From Carboxydothermus islandicus (GTDB lineage: Bacteria; Bacillota; Z-2901; Carboxydothermales; Carboxydothermaceae): a stretch of DNA of 53,353 bases. Under the pieces are notes generated by a model. That model was given only the letters and a program-made list of their open reading frames with translations. It was not told the origin of the DNA and made no database searches. This document shows positions 25,176 to 33,603 of this stretch, in pieces (positions within the stretch are counted from its first letter, which is position 1; every line of letters starts with the position of its first letter). Location of the stretch: NCBI RefSeq assembly GCF_001950325.1, contig NZ_BDJL01000019.1, positions 13,471 to 66,823 of the forward strand, read 5' to 3'. A program made the position numbers and the translations under genes.

Positions 25176-26337
25176 TGAAGTTAGAGAACTTCTTTCCGCT
25201 TATATCGATGGGGAAGTAACCGCCGAAGAAAAGAAACAGGTCGAAAGGCATCTTCAAAGTTGTGCCGGGTGCCGGGAGGCATACGGGCAGTATGTAGATA
25301 TGGGGGCGGTTTTGAAGATGTTGCCCTTTCTGGAGCCAGATACGCCACTGAGAGAAAAAGTTCAAGATAAAATTAAATATAAACGAAATATTTTAAACCG
25401 CTTTATCTGGTCGGAATGGGTTGCGGTGGCTGTGGCGATGGTCTTAGTTTTTGCTCTGGGAATTACGGCGATAAGCTTATCGGGGTTAACGCTTTATCCA
25501 AAAAATGAAGCGGTAGAGGTAGTTCGGGATAAAGCGGTTAGCGTTGCGGGAGGGCCATCCGAAGGTGCTCTACCTGATGAGCAAAATACGGGAGTGCTTC
25601 CGGCAAAAAGCCCAGCAAAATTTGCGCCAGACCTTACCGGGGAAGAAGCTACTTTTAAAACTACCAGTACCGACGAGCGAAAAATTGTAAAAACTGCTTC
25701 CGGCAAGCTTACGGTAAAGAAGTTAGAGGATTTTGACCGCTGGCTTGCCCAGGAGCTTGGTCGCGTTAACGGCTATGTAAAATTTTCCCGGGAAGAAAAA
25801 GAAATCCGGGAATTGACCTTAATGATTCCGGCAGATAAGCTAAAAAGCTTTGTTGATGATCTAAAAAAGCAGGGAGAACTGGAAAGTTACAGTGAAAATG
25901 CCGAAGATGTAACCAAAGCTTACCGGGATATGGAAATAAGGATCAAAAACCTGGAGTCGGAGATTGCGGCAGTGCGGGCGTTGCTTATCAAAGCTCAAAA
26001 AGTCGAAGAAATTTTGGCAGTACGGGCAGAGCTAAATCGGCTGACCGAAGAATTAGAGATCACTAAAGCTTCTTTTGAAGATTTAAAGCAAAATGTAGCT
26101 TATTCGACTTTAAATTTAAAGGTAGTAAAGGAAAAAACAGCACAAATCGGAGAAGATTCGCTTTTTAAAAATTTAGGTAAAAAGATAAAAGAGCAGTTTG
26201 TAAAAGCCTTTAACAATTTTTTTACGGTTTTAATAAAACTTTTCTTCCTGTTAATTTATTTACTGCCGTATTTAATCCTCTTACTTTTAATAATATTTTT
26301 CGTCTACCGCTTTAAAAAGAAAAAGTCCGGTACTTAA
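25165..26337 (+). CDS. Membrane anti-sigma factor with zf-HC2 and DUF4349 domains
   Basis: The protein has 390 aa from a GTG after GGAGGG. Residues 1-40 are a zinc-binding anti-sigma domain (C3, H29, C33, C36 in the H-x3-C-x2-C pattern). A membrane segment follows at ~82-105. The extracytoplasmic part is a DUF4349 domain with a coiled-coil (VTKAYRDMEIRIKNLESEIA), and a second membrane segment lies near the C-terminus. Fusion of an anti-sigma domain to DUF4349 suggests the outer domain senses the envelope signal. It holds the ECF factor inactive until triggered. Confidence 0.9.
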   Translation: MECNEVRELLSAYIDGEVTAEEKKQVERHLQSCAGCREAYGQYVDMGAVLKMLPFLEPDTPLREKVQDKIKYKRNILNRFIWSEWVAVAVAMVLVFALGITAISLSGLTLYPKNEAVEVVRDKAVSVAGGPSEGALPDEQNTGVLPAKSPAKFAPDLTGEEATFKTTSTDERKIVKTASGKLTVKKLEDFDRWLAQELGRVNGYVKFSREEKEIRELTLMIPADKLKSFVDDLKKQGELESYSENAEDVTKAYRDMEIRIKNLESEIAAVRALLIKAQKVEEILAVRAELNRLTEELEITKASFEDLKQNVAYSTLNLKVVKEKTAQIGEDSLFKNLGKKIKEQFVKAFNNFFTVLIKLFFLLIYLLPYLILLLLIIFFVYRFKKKKSGT

Positions 26338-26363
26338 GCTGTCCTTTTCGGGCAGCTTTTTTC
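26336..26363 (+). terminator. Terminator of the sigma/anti-sigma operon
   Basis: AAGCTGTCC pairs with GGGCAGCTT across a TTTTC loop and is followed by TTTTTC. It starts within the anti-sigma stop codon. Confidence 0.8.
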
Positions 26364-26422
26364 TTTTACCAGTCAGCTTTATTTGGTACAATAAACTTAA
26401 AATTATTATTTTGGAGGTAATT

Positions 26423-28918
26423 ATGGGAAAAGTAGTCCTGGTGGATGGAAATAGTTTATTACATAGAGCGTTTTTTGCCCTTCCGCCTTTAAAAACTACT
26501 AAAGGGGAGCCTACCGGGGCGGTTTACGGGTTTTTAACGATGCTTTTTCGGGTAATAAGAGATGAAAAACCAGAATATTTAGCGGTAGCTTTTGATGTTA
26601 GCCGGAAAACCTTTCGTACCGAGCAGTTTACTGCATACAAAGGGCACCGCAAAGAAGCTCCGGATGAACTGGTACCCCAGTTTGCCCTGGTACGGGAAGT
26701 ATTAAAAGTTTTAAATGTGCCCTATATTGAACTTGACGGCTATGAGGCAGATGATATTATCGGCCACCTATCAAGGGTGTTTGCCGGGCAGGGGCATGAG
26801 GTAGTAATTTACACCGCTGACCGGGACATGCTGCAACTGGTCGATGAAAAAACCGTGGTATACCTTACCAAAAAAGGCATTACCGAACTGGTTAAAATGG
26901 ATTTAGCTGAGGTTTTGGAAAACTACGGCTTAAAACCTCAGCAGCTTGTGGATGTTAAAGGATTAATGGGTGATCCCTCGGACAACATACCCGGAGTTCC
27001 GGGGATTGGGGAGAAAACTGCTTTAGATTTAATAAAAACTTATGGCTCGGTGGAAGAAGTTTTGGCCCGCAAAGAAGAGTTAAAACCTAAATTAAGAGAA
27101 AAACTTGCCGAACATGAAAGTTTAGCGAAAATATCGAAACAATTAGCTACTATCCTGCGGGAAATACCGTTAGAAATCTCCCTGGAAGATTTAAAAGTAA
27201 AAGAACCTAATTATGAAGAAGTAGCTAAATTATTTCTTCGCCTTGAGTTTAAAAGCTTTTTAAAAGAAATAGAACCAAAAATAAAGAATGAATACCAGGA
27301 AAGTAAAGAGTTGGTGCAATTTGAACCGGTAGCAACGGAAGAACGGATTGCGGTAATCTTTAATAATGGATTTTATGTTGATGACGGGGAAAAAACAAAG
27401 TTTTATTCTTTAGAACAGCTTTTTGAAATACAGGAAATATTTCGGAATAAAAAAATTATTACCGACGACGCCAAAGGAATTTATCATGTCTGTTTAGAAA
27501 AAGGTCTGACTTTTCCCGAAATTTGTTTTGATGCGCGGATAGCAGCTTATGTTTTAAATCCGGCCGACCAAAATCCCGGGCTCAAGGGGCTGTATTTAAA
27601 GTATGGTTTGCCGGTGTTTGAAGATTTTTCTTTAAATATCAGGGGTTTATTTTATTTATGGAAAGAAATGATGGAAAAAGTTCACGAGCAGGAGCAGGAA
27701 AGGTTATTTTATGAAATAGAACTTCCTCTAACTCCGGTTCTTGCTCAAATGGAGCATACCGGCATTCAGGTTGACCGGGAAGCTTTAAAAGAAATGTCGG
27801 TGGAGCTGGGAGAGCAAATTGAAGAGTTAATCCGGGAAATTTATGCGCTGGCGGGGGAAGAGTTTAACTTAAACTCTCCCAGGCAGCTGGGAGTTATTCT
27901 TTTTGAAAAACTTGGGCTGCCGGTAATTAAAAAGACCAAGACGGGCTACTCTACCGATGCGGAGGTTTTGGAAGAGCTTTTACCTTACCACGAAATTATT
28001 GGCAAAATTTTGACTTACCGTCAGCTTATGAAGTTAAAATCAACCTATACCGACGGTTTAATGCCTTTAATAAATGAGCGTACCGGTAAACTTCACACCA
28101 CTTTTAACCAGACCGGTACCTTAACCGGACGTCTGGCGTCTTCGGAGCCCAATCTTCAAAATATTCCGGTGCGGTTGGAACTCGGCCGGAAATTACGCAA
28201 GATGTTTATACCTTCCCCTGGTTATGATTATATTGTTTCGGCGGATTATTCCCAGATTGAGTTAAGGCTTCTTGCTCATTTTTCCGAAGAGCCCAAGCTT
28301 ATTGAAGCGTACCAAAAAGGGGAGGATATTCACCGGAAAACCGCTTCAGAAGTATTTGGTGTACCTTTAGAAGAAGTTACCCCTGAGATGCGTGCTCATG
28401 CCAAGTCGGTGAACTTCGGCATTGTCTATGGCATTAGCGATTTTGGTTTAGGCAGAGATTTAAAGATTCCCCGGGAGATTGCCGGAAAATATATTAAAAA
28501 TTATTTTACCAATTATCCCAGAGTGCGGGAGTATCTCGATGAACTTGTCCGTACGGCAAGAGAAAAGGGATATGTGACCACGTTATTTGGGCGAAGACGT
28601 TATATTCCGGAGCTATCGTCCAAAAATCGCACAGTGCAGGGTTTTGGCGAAAGGACGGCCATGAATACCCCCCTTCAGGGCTCAGCTGCCGATATTATTA
28701 AGCTTGCAATGATTAATGTAGAAAGGGAATTAAAAAACAGCAAGCTTAGGTCCCGGCTCCTTCTTTCGGTGCACGATGAGTTAGTTTTGGAAGTGCCGGC
28801 GGAAGAGCTGGAAGAAGTTAAAGGGCTGGTAAAAGGGGTTATGGAGTCGGTGGTTGAACTAAAAGTGCCTTTAATCGCTGAAGTTGGCGCAGGAAAAAAC
28901 TGGTATGAAGCCAAGTAA
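26423..28918 (+). CDS. polA: DNA polymerase I
   Basis: The protein has 831 aa from the ATG at 26423, which follows TTGGAGG. Residues 1-290 form the 5' nuclease (VDGNSLLHRAFFAL, GYEADDIIG, DPSDNIPGVPGIGEKTA). The middle domain has the fold of the 3'-5' exonuclease but lacks the D-x-E of motif Exo I (IAVIFNNGFYV), so proofreading is probably absent. The polymerase domain has motif A D608 in ADYSQIELRLL, the O-helix KSVNFGIVYG and D785-E786 in SVHDELV. Length and sequence resemble the Carboxydothermus enzyme known for thermostability and reverse transcription. It heads the polA-mutM-ytaF-coaE run. Confidence 0.98.
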   Translation: MGKVVLVDGNSLLHRAFFALPPLKTTKGEPTGAVYGFLTMLFRVIRDEKPEYLAVAFDVSRKTFRTEQFTAYKGHRKEAPDELVPQFALVREVLKVLNVPYIELDGYEADDIIGHLSRVFAGQGHEVVIYTADRDMLQLVDEKTVVYLTKKGITELVKMDLAEVLENYGLKPQQLVDVKGLMGDPSDNIPGVPGIGEKTALDLIKTYGSVEEVLARKEELKPKLREKLAEHESLAKISKQLATILREIPLEISLEDLKVKEPNYEEVAKLFLRLEFKSFLKEIEPKIKNEYQESKELVQFEPVATEERIAVIFNNGFYVDDGEKTKFYSLEQLFEIQEIFRNKKIITDDAKGIYHVCLEKGLTFPEICFDARIAAYVLNPADQNPGLKGLYLKYGLPVFEDFSLNIRGLFYLWKEMMEKVHEQEQERLFYEIELPLTPVLAQMEHTGIQVDREALKEMSVELGEQIEELIREIYALAGEEFNLNSPRQLGVILFEKLGLPVIKKTKTGYSTDAEVLEELLPYHEIIGKILTYRQLMKLKSTYTDGLMPLINERTGKLHTTFNQTGTLTGRLASSEPNLQNIPVRLELGRKLRKMFIPSPGYDYIVSADYSQIELRLLAHFSEEPKLIEAYQKGEDIHRKTASEVFGVPLEEVTPEMRAHAKSVNFGIVYGISDFGLGRDLKIPREIAGKYIKNYFTNYPRVREYLDELVRTAREKGYVTTLFGRRRYIPELSSKNRTVQGFGERTAMNTPLQGSAADIIKLAMINVERELKNSKLRSRLLLSVHDELVLEVPAEELEEVKGLVKGVMESVVELKVPLIAEVGAGKNWYEAK

Positions 28919-28930
28919 GGAGAGAGTATT

Positions 28931-29722
28931 ATGCCAGAACTTCCGGAAGTAGAAACCATTAAAAGAACCCTTGCCCCTAAGATTGTGGGAAAAACAATTT
29001 ACCGGGTAGAAGTATATCTTCCAAAAATTATTAAAAATGTTTCGGTTGCCGAATTTACCCGGCGCGTTGTGGGAAAAGAAATATTAGCTTTAAAACGCCG
29101 GGGGAAGTATTTACTGATAGATCTTTCCGGAAAGGAAACGGTAACGGTTCATTTAAGGATGACCGGGAAACTTTTAATACTGCCCAACGGTTCGCCGAAA
29201 GAAAAACATACCCACGCTATTTTTGATTTTGGCGATTTAGAGTTACATTTTAATGATATACGCCAGTTTGGTGGCTTTTCTTTTGAGATGCCGGAAATAG
29301 GTCCTGAGCCTTTAGATGACGAGTTTACCCTTGAGTATTTGAAAACAAAACTAAAGGCGTCACGGAAAAATCTTAAGGCCGTTTTATTAGACCAAAAAAT
29401 AATTGCGGGTATTGGTAATATTTACGCTGATGAAATCTTATTTGAGGCAGGGCTTTCTCCCAAAAGGATAGCCGCCGGCTTATCGGAAGATGAGGCAGAA
29501 GAGTTATTTAAAGCTATACGGAAAGTCTTAACCCTGGGGATTGAGCACCGGGGAACGTCTATTAGAGATTATGTTGATGCGGAAAATCAGCAGGGGAGCT
29601 TTCAACGCTTGCTAAAGGTTTACGGGAAAAATGGTTCACTCTGTGTTAGATGTAATAAGGTCTTAATCCGCGAACGTCACGCCGGTCGCAGTACCCACTA
29701 CTGTCCGCACTGTCAGAAATAA
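28931..29722 (+). CDS. mutM: Formamidopyrimidine-DNA glycosylase
   Basis: The protein has 263 aa. The N-terminal PELPEVE gives the catalytic Pro2 and Glu3. Next come the Lys in LKRRGKYLLIDL, the helix-two-turn-helix around IAGIGNIYADEIL, and a C-terminal zinc finger (CVRCNKVLIRERHAGRSTHY followed by CPHC). It removes oxidised purines and cuts the abasic site. It starts 12 nt after polA, an old repair pairing in Firmicutes. Confidence 0.97.
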   Translation: MPELPEVETIKRTLAPKIVGKTIYRVEVYLPKIIKNVSVAEFTRRVVGKEILALKRRGKYLLIDLSGKETVTVHLRMTGKLLILPNGSPKEKHTHAIFDFGDLELHFNDIRQFGGFSFEMPEIGPEPLDDEFTLEYLKTKLKASRKNLKAVLLDQKIIAGIGNIYADEILFEAGLSPKRIAAGLSEDEAEELFKAIRKVLTLGIEHRGTSIRDYVDAENQQGSFQRLLKVYGKNGSLCVRCNKVLIRERHAGRSTHYCPHCQK

Positions 29723-29732
29723 AGGAGAGACA

Positions 29733-29782
29733 GGCACCTTCTCTTACGTCTTTAAATAATTTAAAAAAGACGGGGAGGTGCC
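29733..29782 (+). promoter_or_regulatory. Hairpin covering the ytaF ribosome binding site
   Basis: GGCACCTTCT (29733-29742) pairs with GGGAGGTGCC (29773-29782), and CGTCTTT (29747-29753) pairs with AAAGACG (29766-29772) inside it. The outer arm includes the GGAGG of ytaF, four bases before its ATG. There is no T-run, so it is not a terminator. It would lower ytaF translation when folded. Confidence 0.6.
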
Positions 29783-29786
29783 GGCG

Positions 29787-30410
29787 ATGGAATTTTATTT
29801 AGCGTTGTTTGCTTTAGCTCTTAGTGTAGACGGGTTTGGTGCAGGAGTAGCTTATGGGCTAAGAGGATTGAAAGTTCCGACCCTGTCGGTACTGGTGGTA
29901 AGCAGCACTTCTGCTTTGACCATTGGGCTTGCCATGCTGTTAGGAAAATTTATCAACTTTTTTGTTCCGGAAAGTTTTACCCGCTATTTTGGGGCGTTTT
30001 TACTTATGGCCATCGGTTTGTATGTTTATTTTTCCGGGGGTAAAGAAGAGAAAAAGTCTTCTATCGACCCGGAAGTGGTTTTTAGTGTTAAAATTTTTGG
30101 TTTAATCTTTCAAATTTTACGTTCTCCGCAATTAGCCGATCGGGATGAATCGGGGGTCCTGTCTTATAAAGAGGCAGTTTTGTTGGGTGTGGCCCTTGCT
30201 TTGGATGCTTTTGGGGCTGGAATTGGTTTAAGTTTATCCGGTTACCCGGTTATTTTAACGATGCTAAATGTGGGGTTAATTAAGTTTTGCCTTTTTTATG
30301 CAGGATTGATTATCGGTAAGTTAAATGGGAAGGTGAGTTTCATTAAAAATTACTCCCGCTACTTGGCTTCACTGGTTTTAATTTTTTTGGGAATTTCACG
30401 TATAATTTAG
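29787..30410 (+). CDS. ytaF: Sporulation-associated membrane protein YtaF (MntP-like)
   Basis: The protein has 207 aa from the ATG at 29787 after GGGGAGGTG. It has about six membrane segments in two repeats, each with a conserved acidic motif (ALSVDGFGAGVAYGLRG and ALALDAFGAGIGLSL) as in the MntP/YtaF family. A soluble loop (~85-130) includes an Asp-rich ADRDESGVLS. MntP exports manganese; YtaF function is not settled. Between mutM and coaE as in Bacillus. Confidence 0.9.
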   Translation: MEFYLALFALALSVDGFGAGVAYGLRGLKVPTLSVLVVSSTSALTIGLAMLLGKFINFFVPESFTRYFGAFLLMAIGLYVYFSGGKEEKKSSIDPEVVFSVKIFGLIFQILRSPQLADRDESGVLSYKEAVLLGVALALDAFGAGIGLSLSGYPVILTMLNVGLIKFCLFYAGLIIGKLNGKVSFIKNYSRYLASLVLIFLGISRII

Positions 30411-30426
30411 ATTAGGGGTGTTGTTA

Positions 30427-31026
30427 TTGCTGGTTATTGGACTTACCGGAGGTATAGCGTCCGGTAAAAGCACTGTTTCCCGGATCCTGCGGGAACTGGG
30501 TTTTGCAATTATCGATGCTGACCGGATTGCCCGGGAAATTTTAAGCCCTGGACATCCGGCATATCAAAAGGTAATTGATACTTTTGGTAAAAATATTTTA
30601 ATGGAAGATGGACAAATTGACCGGGCTAAGTTAGGTAAGATCGTATTTGCCAACCGGGAAAAGCTTTTGGTTTTAAACAGCATTACTCATCCGGAAGTTT
30701 TAAAGGAAATAAGAAAAAAAATAAAGGAGTTAACTTCGGCGGGGGTAGAAAGGATTGTCGTAGATATTCCTTTGCTTTTTGAGGCGAAGATGACTTCACT
30801 GGTCGATGAAATTTGGGTGGTTTACGTTCCCGAAGAAGAACAAATAAAACGGCTTATGGCCCGTAATGGCTTTTCCAGGGATGAAGCTCTGGCCAGAATT
30901 CGGTCCCAGATGCCGTTAGAGGAAAAAGTGAAACTGGCGGATGTGGTGATTGATAACAGCGGAAGTATCGAATCTACCCGGGAGCAGATTTTAACCATTT
31001 TGCAGAAACGGAAGTGGAACGGTTGA
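30427..31026 (+). CDS. coaE: Dephospho-CoA kinase
   Basis: The protein has 199 aa from the TTG at 30427, which is 6 nt after AGGGGTG and places the P-loop at residues 5-16 (GLTGGIASGKST), as usual. The DADRIARE motif and the late VVIDNSGS are typical. It catalyses the last step of coenzyme A synthesis, phosphorylating the 3' hydroxyl of dephospho-CoA. It overlaps the lytic transglycosylase gene by 13 nt. Confidence 0.96.
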   Translation: MLVIGLTGGIASGKSTVSRILRELGFAIIDADRIAREILSPGHPAYQKVIDTFGKNILMEDGQIDRAKLGKIVFANREKLLVLNSITHPEVLKEIRKKIKELTSAGVERIVVDIPLLFEAKMTSLVDEIWVVYVPEEEQIKRLMARNGFSRDEALARIRSQMPLEEKVKLADVVIDNSGSIESTREQILTILQKRKWNG

Positions 31027-31553
31027 TCAGAAAAATAAATGGTTTTTCCTTAACGCTGGCGGTTTTGCTGGTTGCGATTTTACTTTTTCCCTTTTGGGGT
31101 AAAATATTGTATCCCATAAAATACAGGGATAAACTTTACGATGCTGCATCTTTTGCCGGAATTGATCCGCTATTAGTGGCGGCAGTGGTTAAAGCGGAGA
31201 GTAATTTTAATCCCAGGGCTATTTCCCAAAAAGGAGCAATGGGTCTAATGCAGATAATGCCGGAGACTGCTTTTTGGCTGGCCAAGGAGATTAATGAACC
31301 TCTGGCTAAACCGGAAGAGCTTTTGGAACCTGAAAAAAATTTGGTTTTGGGAACTTTTTATTTAAAGTATTTAATTGACCGCTATGGTAACTTAGAGTTA
31401 GCTTTAGGTGCCTATAATGCGGGTGTCGCCAATATGGATATTTGGCTGAAAAGCAATAAAGCTAAAAATCCAAGTCTTTATCCCTTTAAGGAGACAAAGG
31501 CTTTTGTAAAAAAAGTTTTATGGAATTATAGGGTATATTGTTTTTTATATTGA
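31014..31553 (+). CDS. Membrane-anchored lytic transglycosylase (SLT domain)
   Basis: The protein has 179 aa with one N-terminal membrane segment (~10-30) and an SLT domain with catalytic E62 in VVKAESNFNPRAIS, then GAMGLMQIMPET and LALGAYNAG. It cleaves peptidoglycan with formation of an anhydro-muramyl end. It overlaps coaE as in related Firmicutes. A start at the TTG at 31023 is possible. Confidence 0.95.
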   Translation: MERLIRKINGFSLTLAVLLVAILLFPFWGKILYPIKYRDKLYDAASFAGIDPLLVAAVVKAESNFNPRAISQKGAMGLMQIMPETAFWLAKEINEPLAKPEELLEPEKNLVLGTFYLKYLIDRYGNLELALGAYNAGVANMDIWLKSNKAKNPSLYPFKETKAFVKKVLWNYRVYCFLY

Positions 31554-31559
31554 TGCGGG

Positions 31560-31997
31560 GTGATAAATATAAAAATATTCCTGGATAAAGAGGGTAATTG
31601 GTATTACGCGGGACAGCTAATAATCAATGAGAAGATAATTGAATTATTTTATAAAAGTTTGACCTATAAAAATGGGAATTATTATTTAGTGCATAATGGT
31701 GAAGAAAAAAAGATTGATGTTGAGGATGCTCCGTATTTTGCTGAAGGGGTCGTGGAAAAAGATAGCTGGCTGTATTTAAAATTAAAAGGTGGATTAATGT
31801 TACCCATGGAAGGGCCGGTTTATTTTAAAAACCGGATTCCTTATACCAGTGTCAATAACCTTCCGGTGAAGTTTACAAGAAAGGCTTTTTGGGCTTTATC
31901 CAGGTATTTCAGCGACGACGGGCAGAAGGTAATTTGCGGAAATTTTTGTACTAAAATTGTAGAAGAAGGTGAAGGAGATGAAAAGGGTACAAGTTAA
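31560..31997 (+). CDS. DUF1285-like protein
   Basis: The protein has 145 aa from a GTG with a weak GCGGG upstream. The order DKEGNWYYAGQLI, IELFYKSLTYKNGNYYLV, and KIDVEDAPYFAEGV resembles DUF1285, a small beta-rich family known mainly from Proteobacteria. The function is unknown. It is followed by an overlapping secreted nuclease gene and preceded by the lytic enzyme. Confidence 0.6.
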   Translation: MINIKIFLDKEGNWYYAGQLIINEKIIELFYKSLTYKNGNYYLVHNGEEKKIDVEDAPYFAEGVVEKDSWLYLKLKGGLMLPMEGPVYFKNRIPYTSVNNLPVKFTRKAFWALSRYFSDDGQKVICGNFCTKIVEEGEGDEKGTS

Positions 31998-32511
31998 GGT
32001 TATTTGGGTTATTTTTTTACTTTTTGCACTTTTTCTTCAGGGGTGTGCCGGGGATGTTGATGCTGCAACAAATTTTATTCCTGCTAAAGTAGTAAAAGTT
32101 AGTGACGGTGATACGGTAAAAGTTAAATTATCTTCCGGTAAAGAAATAAGGGTAAGAATGATTGGGGTAAATACACCGGAACTTTCTCATCCGGAACTTG
32201 GAATTAAGGAGCAGCCTTACGGGAAAGAAGCTTTTAAATATACCAAAAAAGTTCTCTATCCCGGACGGATTGTTTTTTTAGAGTATGATGTGCAAAAGCA
32301 AGATAAGTACGGGCGAGATTTAGCTTATGTCTGGCTTAAAAAACCGGTGAAGATTACTGAAGAGGAAGTTCGGGTTAAAATGTTTAATGCCCAACTTTTG
32401 CTGGAGGGGTATGCTCAGGTAATGACTGTTCCTCCCAATGTAAAATACTCCAAGCTTTTTGTAAAGTTCCAAAAAGAAGCCCGGGAAAACTCCCGGGGCT
32501 TATGGAAATAA
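31978..32511 (+). CDS. Secreted thermonuclease (SNase) lipoprotein
   Basis: The protein has 177 aa from the ATG at 31978. The signal peptide ends in a lipobox (FLQGC). The nuclease has the active-site pattern VSDGDTVKV, RVRMIGVNTPE and KYGRDLAYV, matching Asp21, Arg35, Glu43 and Arg87 of staphylococcal nuclease. It is calcium-dependent and degrades extracellular nucleic acid, perhaps for nutrition. It overlaps the upstream gene by 20 nt, and its last 12 nt overlap the convergent DUF1284 gene. Confidence 0.92.
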   Translation: MKRVQVKVIWVIFLLFALFLQGCAGDVDAATNFIPAKVVKVSDGDTVKVKLSSGKEIRVRMIGVNTPELSHPELGIKEQPYGKEAFKYTKKVLYPGRIVFLEYDVQKQDKYGRDLAYVWLKKPVKITEEEVRVKMFNAQLLLEGYAQVMTVPPNVKYSKLFVKFQKEARENSRGLWK

Positions 32512-32898
32512 TTTCTTATTTTTTAAGTTACGAAAACCTTCTATGCAAAAACCTAAGGGGTACCACTCACAGTCCTGGCAGAGGGCGATAAATTTACTCT
32601 CTTCCAGGACCATTATTTTTTGGTAGGCATTCTTAACTGAAATTTCCCTGGTATTAAAAAAGGTTAAAAGAAACTCATCTTTTTTAATTACTTTATCATT
32701 GCTGCGACACAAACCGTTTATGAGTTCGGGACAGTTTTTACATATGTCGTCGGGCTGAATTTCAAGCTCAAGGAGAAGCGTGGGGTTTTTAAGAATTTTA
32801 GAGCGAATTTTGGAAAAGTTTTGGGCAAAGTGGTCGTTATAACCCAGGCCCCGGAAACCTAAAAAACACAGCAGATGATGAGGCCTTAGCTTAACCAT
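32500..32898 (-). CDS. DUF1284 cysteine-rich protein
   Basis: The protein has 132 aa. The start VKLRPHHLLCFLGFRGLGY is the signature of DUF1284. Eight Cys are present, several in a ferredoxin-like arrangement (DICKNCPELINGLC ... CQDCEWYPLGFC), so a metal or iron-sulphur site is likely. The function is not known. It overlaps bioY by 8 nt, so the two are cotranscribed. Its 3' end overlaps the convergent SNase gene. Confidence 0.9.
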   Translation of the reverse strand: MVKLRPHHLLCFLGFRGLGYNDHFAQNFSKIRSKILKNPTLLLELEIQPDDICKNCPELINGLCRSNDKVIKKDEFLLTFFNTREISVKNAYQKIMVLEESKFIALCQDCEWYPLGFCIEGFRNLKNKKLFP

Positions 32899-33430
32899 TT
32901 AATTTGACCCCTGCGGTGGATAGAGCTTTTTGAAGATGGGTTGCCAGTAATAGAGCTATGGCACCTTTTAATATATCCCAAGGGATAAAAGGTGTAACAC
33001 CAACAGCTATGGCTTTACTTAAGGGTAGTTTTAAAACATAAGCCAGCTGGATTGTTCCCAGGGAATAAATTATAAGAAGAGATACAACGACTGCCAGAAT
33101 TTTACCCCGGAGATTAAAGTTGGTGAACTCAACAATATAGCCAGCGATTAATCCGCTTAAAGCAAATCCGAGCAAGTAGCCACCGGTTGGACCTAAGATA
33201 ACGCCTATACCACCGCGAGCCTGGGCAAAGACCGGAAGACCCACCGCTCCTAAAAGCAGATAGGTAACCATTCCCCAAAAAGATTTTTTTCCCAGTAAAA
33301 AAATTCCGAGAAAAACTGCAAAGACCTGAAGGGTAAAGGGGACTCCTCCGGGGAGAGGTATGGCAATCTGGGCCAAAACTGCGGTAACGGCCGCTAATAG
33401 AGCAGCATAAATAACCGTCCTAATTGTCAA
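32891..33430 (-). CDS. bioY: Biotin transporter, S component BioY
   Basis: The protein has about 179 aa from the TTG at 33430, which is 8 nt after GGAGG; two other TTG codons lie just upstream. It has six membrane segments and the BioY motif IPLPGGVPFTLQVFAVFLG followed by GPTGGYLLGF. It binds biotin and joins the shared EcfAT module for transport. No biotin synthesis genes are nearby. A GGTTAAC half-site between the promoter and the start may belong to BirA control. Confidence 0.95.
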   Translation of the reverse strand: MTIRTVIYAALLAAVTAVLAQIAIPLPGGVPFTLQVFAVFLGIFLLGKKSFWGMVTYLLLGAVGLPVFAQARGGIGVILGPTGGYLLGFALSGLIAGYIVEFTNFNLRGKILAVVVSLLIIYSLGTIQLAYVLKLPLSKAIAVGVTPFIPWDILKGAIALLLATHLQKALSTAGVKLNG

Positions 33431-33462
33431 CTCCAACACCTCCAAAGTTAACCTTTTATTTT

Positions 33463-33491
33463 AAAATAACCTGAGAAATTAAAAAAGTCAA
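33463..33491 (-). promoter_or_regulatory. bioY promoter
   Basis: On the minus strand TTGACT (33486-33491) and TATTTT (33463-33468) are 17 nt apart, about 33 nt before the bioY start. GGTTAAC follows the -10. The full BirA operator with two GTTAAC arms is not clear. Confidence 0.5.
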
Positions 33492-33603
33492 CTAAAAAGT
33501 TAGACAAAAAAATAAAAAATTTTCTTAAAAAATTATTCCTGCTACTTAAAATTTTAATAAAATAGTGATAATATAATTATAATAAAACGAAAGGGGTGAA
33601 AAA

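Noticed and set aside
32476-32500. CCCGGGA/TCCCGGG hairpin at the end of the SNase gene as a terminator
   Set aside because: It lies within coding sequence and has no T-run directly after it.
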